Below, one piece after another: positions 24,669 to 31,628 of a stretch of 46,301 nt of DNA (positions are counted from its first letter, which is position 1; every line of letters begins with the position of its first letter). The translations under genes were made by a program, and so were the position numbers. This stretch comes from Candidatus Eisenbacteria bacterium (GTDB taxonomy: Bacteria > Eisenbacteria > RBG-16-71-46 > SZUA-252), in contig DASTBC010000123.1 of the NCBI GenBank assembly GCA_035712245.1, forward strand, positions 1-46,301. The letters are read 5' to 3'. Under the pieces are notes generated by a model. The model was not told the origin of the DNA and ran no database searches. It saw only the letters and a program-made list of their open reading frames with translations.

Positions 24669-26150
24669 ATGAACCGACCGCAAACGTTGAAACAGCTTCG
24701 AGATAGCGGCTATGCGCCCCGGACCGTGAAGCAGGAGATGCGGTCCAATCTCATCGCCGCCATCGAGTCCGGGGACAATCGCTTTCCCGGGATCGTCGGC
24801 TACGACAAGACGGCGCTCCCCCAGATCGAGAACGCGATCCTGAGCGGTCACGATTTCATCCTGCTCGGACTGCGCGGCCAGGCGAAGACCCGGATCCTCC
24901 GGAGCCTGGGGCGCTTCCTGGACGAGTGGATCCCGGCGGTCGAGGGCTGCGAGATCAACGACGATCCGCTGAACCCGCTCTGCCCCGTCTGCCAGCGGCG
25001 CGCCGAAGTCGAGGGGGACAAGCTCCCCGTGCGCTGGATCCACCGGAGCGAGCGCTACCGCGAGAAGCTCGCCACCCCCGACGTCACGATCGCCGACCTG
25101 ATCGGCGACATCGATCCGATCAAGGCCGCGAACAAGCGGCTCTCCTACAGCGACCCCGAGGTCATGCACTACGGGATCGTTCCGCGCACGAACCGCGGGA
25201 TCTTCGCCATCAACGAGCTCCCCGATCTGCAGCCGAGGATCCAGGTCGGACTCCTCAACATCCTCGAGGAGAAGGACATCCAGATTCGTGGATTCCCGAT
25301 CCGGCTCCCGCTCGACCTGCAGATCGTGTTCTCCGCGAATCCCGAGGACTACACGAACCGCGGGAACATCATCACGCCGCTCCGCGACCGGATCGCGTCC
25401 CAGATCATGACGCACTACCCGTACACGATCGAAGACGCGATGAAGGTCACCGAGCAGGAGGCGTGGGTGAAGCGTCCCGGCGGCGTCGAGGTGCTCGTCC
25501 CACCCTACATCCGCGAGCTGGTGGAGCACGTCGCCCTGCAGGCTCGGAAGTCCTCGTACGTGGACCAGTCGAGCGGCGTGAGCGTCCGCATGACGATCGC
25601 GCTCATGGAGAACCTCGTCTCGAACGCCGAGCGCCGCGCGATCCGCACGGGCGAGCGCCGGCAGACGGTGCGCATCTGCGACCTCCAGAACGGGATCGCT
25701 TCGATCACCGGCAAGGTGGAGCTGGTCTACGAGGGCGAGCAGGAGGGCGCGGTCGCGGTGGCGAAGCACCTCGTCGGGAAGGCCGTGAAGGAGGTCTTCA
25801 CGAAGTACTTCCCCGACGCCTACAAGGCCAAGGAGAAGAACGAGGGCGCCGCGTCCGACTACGACCCCATCTTCCGCTGGTTCGCGCAGGGCAAGAAGGT
25901 CGAGATCTCGGACGAGCTGCCCGGACGCGAGTTCCACCAGAGGCTCGCGCAGGTGGCCGGGCTCGAGGAGCTGCCGAAGCGGTATCTCCCGGTGAAGGAT
26001 CCCTCCGAGATCGCGACCGGGATGGAGTTCGTCCTCGAGGCGCTCCACCAGAACTCGATCCTCGCGAAGGAGCGCACCGACACGGCGGCGCTCGCGTACA
26101 CGGACATGTTCTCGACGATGCTCGGCAAGCCCGACGAAGCGGAGGACTAG
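24669..26150 (+). CDS. MoxR/ChlI-like AAA+ ATPase with Cys-containing insert
   Basis: A 493-residue AAA+ protein of the magnesium-chelatase-I/MoxR type. Walker A is GLRGQAKT (67-74). The Walker B region reads GIFAINELPDL with Glu183, with Asn where Asp is usual. Sensor 1 is FSANPED (Asn224), and PLRDR (238-242) may hold the arginine finger. Between Walker A and B, residues 94-125 include Cys94, Cys105-x2-Cys108 and His125, a possible metal site not expected in MoxR proteins. AGGAAGG precedes the ATG. The partner VWA gene begins 3 nt after the stop, so the pair likely works as an ATPase-VWA chaperone or chelatase-like machine. The substrate is unknown. Confidence 0.85.
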   Translation: MNRPQTLKQLRDSGYAPRTVKQEMRSNLIAAIESGDNRFPGIVGYDKTALPQIENAILSGHDFILLGLRGQAKTRILRSLGRFLDEWIPAVEGCEINDDPLNPLCPVCQRRAEVEGDKLPVRWIHRSERYREKLATPDVTIADLIGDIDPIKAANKRLSYSDPEVMHYGIVPRTNRGIFAINELPDLQPRIQVGLLNILEEKDIQIRGFPIRLPLDLQIVFSANPEDYTNRGNIITPLRDRIASQIMTHYPYTIEDAMKVTEQEAWVKRPGGVEVLVPPYIRELVEHVALQARKSSYVDQSSGVSVRMTIALMENLVSNAERRAIRTGERRQTVRICDLQNGIASITGKVELVYEGEQEGAVAVAKHLVGKAVKEVFTKYFPDAYKAKEKNEGAASDYDPIFRWFAQGKKVEISDELPGREFHQRLAQVAGLEELPKRYLPVKDPSEIATGMEFVLEALHQNSILAKERTDTAALAYTDMFSTMLGKPDEAED

Positions 26151-26152
26151 GG

Positions 26153-27259
26153 TTGGATTTCCGCTACTCGCGCTGGGACGAGCGGCTCACCCAGAATCTC
26201 AACTTCCTCAAGAACCTCCTGTCGCTCTACCACCGTCTCCTTCTCATGACGGACGGGAACGTGGACCAGGCGCTCCGCGCGCTCGAGGAACTCGGAGAGC
26301 GGTTCGGGTTCTTCAACGAGAAGTTCACGCTCGAGGACTTCAAGAAGCACCTGCGTGACAAGGACGCGATCGAGGAGGTGAACGGGAAGACCGTCCTCAC
26401 GAAAGCCGGGGAGCGGATGATCCGGAAGGACTCGCTCGACCGGATCTTCGGGAATCTCGCGAAGGACTCGGCGGGCGAGCACCGCGTGCCGCGCACGGGG
26501 TCGGGCGGCGACCGGATCACGGAGACGCGTCCGTACGTGTTCGGGGACTCGGTCACCGACATCGACTTTCTCTCGAGCGTGCGGAACTCGATGCGGCGGC
26601 AGCGGGGCGAGTGGGGGGACGCGGGCGGCATGGGGCTGACCGAGGACGACCTGGAGGTCTTCGAGACGGAGCACCTCTCCTCGTGCGCAACGGTGCTCCT
26701 GATCGACGTGAGCCACTCCATGATCCTCTACGGGGAGGACCGCATCACGCCCGCGAAGCAGGCCGCGCTCGCGCTCTCGGAGCTGATCCTGACGCGGTAC
26801 CCCAAGGATGCGCTCTCGGTCGTGCTCTTCGGGGACGACGCCTGGGAGGTGAAGATCCGCGACATTCCCTACGTCACGGTGGGCCCCTACCACACGAACA
26901 CGAAGGCGGGGCTCCAGCTCGCGCAGAAGATCCTCGCCGGGCAGAAGCACGTGAACAAGCAGATTTTCATGATCACGGACGGAAAGCCCTCGGCCATCTT
27001 CGAGAGCGGGCGCTTCTACAAGAACGCGTTCGGCCTCGATCCGCGAATCGTGAACAAGACGCTGGACGAGGCCGTGGCGTGCCGCCGGAAGCGGATCCCG
27101 ATCACGACGTTCATGGTGACGCAGGATCCCTACCTCGTTCGGTTCGTCGAGCGATTCACCCAGCTCAACAAGGGGCGGGCGTACTTCTCCGACCTCGAGG
27201 AGCTGGGCTCCTACCTCTTCGTGGACTACGCGCAGAACCGAAAGCGGCGGGTCCAGTAG
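26153..27259 (+). CDS. VWA-domain protein, partner of the AAA+ ATPase
   Basis: A 368-residue protein. Residues 1-175 are helical and charged, with no family I can name. A von Willebrand factor A domain follows (about 178-350), with an intact metal-ion-dependent adhesion site: DVSHS (Asp185, Ser187, Ser189), a Thr in YHTNTKAG (248-250) and Asp276 in MITDGKPSA. There is no signal peptide or membrane helix, so it is cytosolic like ViaA, ChlD or CoxE. The start is TTG 26153, supported by GGAGG 7 nt upstream overlapping the end of the ATPase gene; no earlier in-frame start fits. The tight spacing implies co-translation. A hairpin follows the stop. Confidence 0.87.
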   Translation: MDFRYSRWDERLTQNLNFLKNLLSLYHRLLLMTDGNVDQALRALEELGERFGFFNEKFTLEDFKKHLRDKDAIEEVNGKTVLTKAGERMIRKDSLDRIFGNLAKDSAGEHRVPRTGSGGDRITETRPYVFGDSVTDIDFLSSVRNSMRRQRGEWGDAGGMGLTEDDLEVFETEHLSSCATVLLIDVSHSMILYGEDRITPAKQAALALSELILTRYPKDALSVVLFGDDAWEVKIRDIPYVTVGPYHTNTKAGLQLAQKILAGQKHVNKQIFMITDGKPSAIFESGRFYKNAFGLDPRIVNKTLDEAVACRRKRIPITTFMVTQDPYLVRFVERFTQLNKGRAYFSDLEELGSYLFVDYAQNRKRRVQ

Positions 27260-27266
27260 GAGCCTG

Positions 27267-27288
27267 GGCGTTCCTTGGAAGGAACGCC
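27267..27288 (+). terminator. Stem-loop after the VWA gene
   Basis: A perfect inverted repeat GGCGTTCCTT/AAGGAACGCC separated by GG lies 7 nt after the stop. The bases beyond are not T-rich. It probably ends or stabilises the AAA+/VWA transcript before the squalene operon promoter. Confidence 0.5.
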
Positions 27289-27336
27289 GCAAGTGGCCGT
27301 GCGGCCAGTCGATTCCGCGACACTCGACCACTCGCC

Positions 27337-27366
27337 TTGACGCTCTCGCGAGCCCCGTGCTCTACT
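27337..27366 (+). promoter_or_regulatory. Candidate sigma-70-type promoter for the squalene operon
   Basis: TTGACG (27337-27342), an 18-nt spacer and TCTACT (27361-27366) lie upstream of hpnC. Transcription would start near 27373, which excludes an ATG at 27368 and supports the ATG at 27398 that has GGGGGAG upstream. The -35 matches 5 of 6 and the -10 matches 4 of 6 consensus bases. Confidence 0.55.
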
Positions 27367-27397
27367 CGTGAATGCCTTCGAACACGGGGGAGCCGGC

Positions 27398-28306
27398 ATG
27401 AAATCGAACACCGCGGTCTCGCGCGCCGAAGTCGTAGCCGAAGAAGCTGCCGCCGCCGTCTCCCTACCCGATGCCTACCGGCACTGCGAATCCGTCGTCC
27501 GCGCTCACGACGAGAACTTCCCGGTGGTCTCGCGCTTCCTCGCGTTGTCCAAGCGTCCCGCGCTCGCCGCGATCTACGCGTTCGCGCGCCGCTCGGACGA
27601 CATCGCCGACGCGGCGGCGCCGTGCGCCGCTCGGCTCGAGGGACTGGACCGCATGGAGGCGGCGCTCATCCGCGCCCTCGACGGCGATCCCGAGGGTCCC
27701 GTGTTCACCGCGCTCGCGGACGCGGTGGAGCGCCATCGGCTCCCGTCGGAGCCCTTCTTCGACCTTCTTTCCGCGTTTCGACGCGACGCCGCGGACGAGA
27801 TGTTCGACACGTGGGACGATCTCCTCTCCTACTGCCGGGGCTCGGCGAACACGATCGGCCGGCTCGTGCTCGCGCTCCACGAGATCGACGACGTGGACGC
27901 GCTTCGCGAGTCGGACTGCGTCTGCACGGCCCTCCAGCTCACGAACTTCTGGCAGGATCTCGGACGTGACCTCGCGCGTGGGCGGGTCTTCCTGCCGCGC
28001 GAGGACCTCGCGCACTTCGGTCTCCATCCCGAGGACTTCTTCCACGCCGTGAACCGGGGACGCCTGAGCCGCCTCCTCGTCCACGAGTGCCGAGCGGCGC
28101 ACGATCTCTACGAGCGGGGACGGCCCATCGTGCACCGCGTGCCCGGCGGCCTCTCGCTCCAGCTCCGCATGACGATCGCGGGAGGGCGCGCGGTGCTTCG
28201 CGAGGTGGAGCGCCGTGGATGGCGAGTCCTCAAGTACCGGCCGACCCTCGGTCGCGCCGGCCGCGCGCGCGTGCTCCTGCGCGCGCTCTTCCGCGTGGAT
28301 GGCTGA
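27398..28306 (+). CDS. hpnC: Squalene synthase HpnC (hydroxysqualene synthase)
   Basis: A 302-residue trans-isoprenyl diphosphate synthase. HpnC converts presqualene diphosphate to hydroxysqualene in the bacterial HpnCDE route. The first Asp-rich motif is RRSDDIADAA (Asp67, Asp68, Asp71), preceded by the HpnC-typical HDENFPVVSRFLALSKRP. The second is FWQDLGRDLARGRVFLP, which binds Mg2+ and the diphosphate. GGGGGAG lies 5 nt before the ATG. It begins a tightly packed run hpnC-hpnD-hpnE-mutY with a promoter upstream. No squalene-hopene cyclase is present in this window, so the fate of squalene is open. Confidence 0.93.
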   Translation: MKSNTAVSRAEVVAEEAAAAVSLPDAYRHCESVVRAHDENFPVVSRFLALSKRPALAAIYAFARRSDDIADAAAPCAARLEGLDRMEAALIRALDGDPEGPVFTALADAVERHRLPSEPFFDLLSAFRRDAADEMFDTWDDLLSYCRGSANTIGRLVLALHEIDDVDALRESDCVCTALQLTNFWQDLGRDLARGRVFLPREDLAHFGLHPEDFFHAVNRGRLSRLLVHECRAAHDLYERGRPIVHRVPGGLSLQLRMTIAGGRAVLREVERRGWRVLKYRPTLGRAGRARVLLRALFRVDG

Positions 28307-28319
28307 CAGGGTCGCCACG

Positions 28320-29150
28320 ATGAGCGCGCCGGAAGCCCGCGCGCGCCGGTCCAATTTCGGCGTGGCCTTCGCGCTCCTTCCGGCGTCGCAGCGCGATGCG
28401 ATCCGGGCCGTGCACGCGTGGAGCCGCTCGGTGGACGACGGAGTGGACGAGGCGTCGAGCGGCGACGAGGCGAGGCGCGCGGTCGCGCTCTGGCGCCGCG
28501 AGGTCGATCTCCTCTACACCTCCCGGCCGGAAGAGCCCATCACGCTCGCCCTTCGCCCCCACGTGGAACGGTTCCAGATCCCGCGCGAATACCTGGACGA
28601 GCTGGTGCGAGGGGTCGAGATGGACGTGACGCAGACGCGCTATCCGACGTTCCAGGACCTCGCGGGCTACTGCTACCGGGTGGCATCGGTCGTGGGGCTC
28701 ATCTGCCTCCGCATCTTCGGCGACCGCGAGGAGCGCGGCCGCGGCTACGCCGAGGATCTCGGCATGGCGCTCCAGCTCACGAACATCCTGCGCGACGTGG
28801 GCCCGGACCACACGCGTGGGCGCATCTACCTTCCAGAGACCGAGCGCGAGGCCTTCGGCTACACCGAGGAAGCGCTGGCGCGGCGTGAGCGGAACGAGGC
28901 CTTCCTCGAGCTCATGCGCTTCCAGTCGGCGCGCGCGCGCGCCTTCTTCGCGGCGGCCGAGCGCGAGGCGAAGGAGCTCGACCGGCGCCGCCTCCTCGCG
29001 GCCGAGATCATGGGACGCGTGTACCGGCGCCTGCTCGACCGCATCGAGGCCTCGGGGTTCGACGTCTTCCGGCGCGAGATCCGCGTGCCGAAGATGGAGC
29101 GCGTCTGGATCGCCGCGACGACCGCGCTCGCCCTCCGCACGGCACGGTGA
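28320..29150 (+). CDS. hpnD: Presqualene diphosphate synthase HpnD
   Basis: A 276-residue paralogue of hpnC that joins two farnesyl diphosphates into presqualene diphosphate. It has SNFGVAFALLPASQRDAI at the start, a first Asp motif SVDDGVDE, the substrate-binding QLTNILRDVGPDHTRGRIYL, and the CYRVASVVGLICLRIFG helix typical of the HpnD branch. The ATG at 28320 is chosen because CAGGG lies 8 nt upstream and it starts just after the hpnC stop; an ATG at 28299 would overlap hpnC but lacks a ribosome site. HpnE follows after 37 nt. Confidence 0.92.
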   Translation: MSAPEARARRSNFGVAFALLPASQRDAIRAVHAWSRSVDDGVDEASSGDEARRAVALWRREVDLLYTSRPEEPITLALRPHVERFQIPREYLDELVRGVEMDVTQTRYPTFQDLAGYCYRVASVVGLICLRIFGDREERGRGYAEDLGMALQLTNILRDVGPDHTRGRIYLPETEREAFGYTEEALARRERNEAFLELMRFQSARARAFFAAAEREAKELDRRRLLAAEIMGRVYRRLLDRIEASGFDVFRREIRVPKMERVWIAATTALALRTAR

Positions 29151-29187
29151 CGCGCCGCCCGCCGACCCTCCACGCGCCCGCCCGTCC

Positions 29188-30498
29188 ATGACCCGAAGCC
29201 CCGACGTCCTCGTGGTGGGCGCCGGGTTCGCCGGCGTGGCGGCCGCCACCGCGCTCGCCGAGCGCGGCGCGCGCGTCGTGATCCTCGAGACGCGCCAGCG
29301 CGCCGGGGGGCGCGCGTACTCGTGGACCGACCCCAGGACGGGCGAGGTGCGCGACAACGGGCAGCACGTCCTGGCGTCCTTCTACGACGAGACGCTCCGG
29401 CTCCTGGACCGGCTCGGGACGCGGAGCGCGCTCGACGCGGATCCCACGCTCCGGCTCCACGTGTGGGAGCGCGGACGCGAGTGCTACCGCTTCGTGTGTC
29501 CGGACCTTCCGGGTCCGTTCCACTGGCTCGCCGCCATGGGATCGTGCGACGGGCTCTCGCTCTCCTCGCGGCTCGAGGCGCTCCGGCTCCGGAGCCGCGC
29601 GCGCGATCTCCTGCGCCGGAACGGGAACGGCGCCTCGGTCACGGTGCAGGAGTGGATGGACTGGGGACCTGGAGGCGGCGACCTCACGGCGCTCCTCTGG
29701 CCCATCGCGCTCGCGGCGCTCAACGAGCTGCCGGGCGATGCCTCGGCCGTTCTCTTCGCGCGCGTGATCGACCGGCTCCTCGACGCGCCCGCCTCGCGCA
29801 CCGGGCTCGCGCTTCCGCGGCGCGGGCTCGCCGATCTCATCGAGGGATTCGAGGAGTACGTCACGCGGCGAGGGGGCGAGGTGCGATACCGCGCCACCGC
29901 GCTCGGAGTCCGGATCGAGGAAGGGCGCGCCACGGGCGTGAGCCTCCTCGGCGGCGAGAGGCTCGCGGCGAGCGCCGTGATCCTCGCGGTGCCGCACGAG
30001 CGAATCGGGTGGATGCTCCGGCCGGACGTGCTCGCGCCCTACCGAGAGATCGCCGCGATTCCATGGTCCCCGATCGTCTCCACCGTGCACACGTTCGACC
30101 GCCCCATCCTCCCGACGCGCATGGTCGCGCTCCTGGGGACCCGGACGCACTGGGCGTTCGACAAGGGGCCGGTCGCGGGCGGGCACGCCGTCGGCACCGT
30201 GCGGAGCGCCGCGACGCCCGATCTCGAGCGGGAGATCGCGGAGATCGCGTCGGAGACCGAAGCCGAGCTGCGCGACGTCTTCCCCGGAGCGCGCGAGGCG
30301 AGGCTCGTGGTGTCGCGCGTCTACAAGGAGCGGCGCGCCACCATGCGCGCGACTCCCGAAGCCGAGTGCGCGCGTCCCGCCGCCGAGACCGCCGTGCCCG
30401 GACTCGTGCTCGCGGGGGACTGGACGGCGACGGGCCTTCCGCCCACGATCGAGGGCGCCGTGCTGAGCGGACATCGCGCGGCGGAGCTCGTGCGGTGA
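29188..30498 (+). CDS. hpnE: Hydroxysqualene dehydroxylase HpnE (FAD-dependent)
   Basis: A 436-residue flavoprotein of the phytoene-desaturase/amine-oxidase superfamily. HpnE reduces hydroxysqualene to squalene, the last step after HpnD and HpnC. The FAD Rossmann motif is VVGAGFAGVAAATALAERG near the N-terminus, with RAGGRAYSW and DNGQHVL, and a C-terminal FAD motif LVLAGDWTATGLPPTIEGAV. The size fits the family (about 420-440). No Shine-Dalgarno sequence is seen, but the gene lies 37 nt after hpnD. Its TGA overlaps the GTG start of mutY (GTGA), so mutY translation is coupled to it. Confidence 0.93.
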   Translation: MTRSPDVLVVGAGFAGVAAATALAERGARVVILETRQRAGGRAYSWTDPRTGEVRDNGQHVLASFYDETLRLLDRLGTRSALDADPTLRLHVWERGRECYRFVCPDLPGPFHWLAAMGSCDGLSLSSRLEALRLRSRARDLLRRNGNGASVTVQEWMDWGPGGGDLTALLWPIALAALNELPGDASAVLFARVIDRLLDAPASRTGLALPRRGLADLIEGFEEYVTRRGGEVRYRATALGVRIEEGRATGVSLLGGERLAASAVILAVPHERIGWMLRPDVLAPYREIAAIPWSPIVSTVHTFDRPILPTRMVALLGTRTHWAFDKGPVAGGHAVGTVRSAATPDLEREIAEIASETEAELRDVFPGAREARLVVSRVYKERRATMRATPEAECARPAAETAVPGLVLAGDWTATGLPPTIEGAVLSGHRAAELVR

Positions 30499-31589
30499 GC
30501 GCGCGGCACGCCGCGCTCCGACGAGGAATCCTTCGCTGGTATCTCCGGAACCGGCGCGACCTACCCTGGCGGCACACCCGTGATCCGTACGCGATCTGGG
30601 TGAGCGAGATCATGCTCCAGCAGACGCGCGTGGAGACGGTGATCCCGTTCTACACGCGCTTCCTCGAGCGATTCCCCACGGTGGAGACCGTCGCGAGCGC
30701 TCGGGAGGAAGCGGTCATCGCCGCCTGGTCCGGGCTCGGGTACTACCGGAGGGCGCGGCACCTGCGCGCGGCCGCGATCCGCGTCGTGGGCGAGCACGGA
30801 GGTCGCCTCCCGGAAGATCCGGTCGAGCTCCGCGCGCTCCCCGGAATCGGCGACTACACGGCCGCCGCGATCGCGAGCGTGGCGTTTGGACGCACCGCGG
30901 CAGCGGTCGACGGGAACGTGATCCGGGTTCTCGCGCGGATCGAGGGCCTCCGGGGCAGCCGCGTCTCGCCGCTCCTGAAGCGCGAGGTCGCGCGCACCGC
31001 GGAGCAACTCGCGGAGGGGCCGCGACCCGGCGACTGGACGCAGGCTCTGATGGAGCTCGGGGCGGTGATCTGCCTTCCGCGGGATCCGCGCTGCGAGGAC
31101 TGTCCGGCACGAGCGACGTGCGCCGCGCGCGCGTCCGGTGAGCCGGACCGCTATCCCGAAGCCCCGTCCACGCGTCCCGTGCGGCGTGTCGAACGGGTGA
31201 TGCTCGCGGCATGGAGTGGAGACCGGCTCTTTCTCGTGCGTGAGAAGGCGGACGGATCCGCGTCCTGGACGATGCCGCTCGCCGATGCGGGCGCGAGCCC
31301 GGCTCGGACGGTGAAGGCGCTCGCGAAGAGGCTCGGTTTCAGTGGAACCCTGAGGGGGCCGGTCGCGCGATTCCGGCACCGCACGTTCGCCGAGGATGCG
31401 GGGGTCGAGGTCTGGAGCCTGGACGGTCCTCGGGGGACGGATGGCAGGTCCGGAGGACGCGCCGCGAAGCCCGGGAACGGCGGCGGCTCGGGCGGCGGAG
31501 TCCGCGGTCGATGGGTCTCCCACGACGAGGTGGACGGGCTCCCCACACGCGGACCGACTCTCAAGGCAATCAAGAAGTTACGGGCCTGA
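30495..31589 (+). CDS. mutY: A/G-specific adenine glycosylase MutY
   Basis: A 364-residue base-excision repair enzyme that removes adenine paired with 8-oxoguanine. Catalytic Glu38 lies in IWVSEIMLQQTRV, the helix-hairpin-helix is LPGIGDYTAAAI, and Asp139 lies in VDGNV. The [4Fe-4S] ligands are Cys193-x6-Cys200-x2-Cys203-x5-Cys209. A NUDIX-like 8-oxoG recognition domain (about 230-360) is present but holds a Gly/Arg-rich loop. The start is GTG within the GTGA overlap with hpnE. Being coupled to squalene genes rather than other repair genes is unusual; the Fe-S carrier at 10997 could supply its cluster. Confidence 0.95.
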   Translation: MSARHAALRRGILRWYLRNRRDLPWRHTRDPYAIWVSEIMLQQTRVETVIPFYTRFLERFPTVETVASAREEAVIAAWSGLGYYRRARHLRAAAIRVVGEHGGRLPEDPVELRALPGIGDYTAAAIASVAFGRTAAAVDGNVIRVLARIEGLRGSRVSPLLKREVARTAEQLAEGPRPGDWTQALMELGAVICLPRDPRCEDCPARATCAARASGEPDRYPEAPSTRPVRRVERVMLAAWSGDRLFLVREKADGSASWTMPLADAGASPARTVKALAKRLGFSGTLRGPVARFRHRTFAEDAGVEVWSLDGPRGTDGRSGGRAAKPGNGGGSGGGVRGRWVSHDEVDGLPTRGPTLKAIKKLRA

Positions 31590-31628
31590 GGTATCGCCTC
31601 GCCGGAGGCGGCCCGATGTGCTAGGATT

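Noticed and set aside
24669-27259. Reading the AAA+/VWA pair as magnesium chelatase BchI/BchD
   Set aside because: No pigment genes are nearby, the Walker B differs, and the VWA protein lacks the AAA-like half of BchD.
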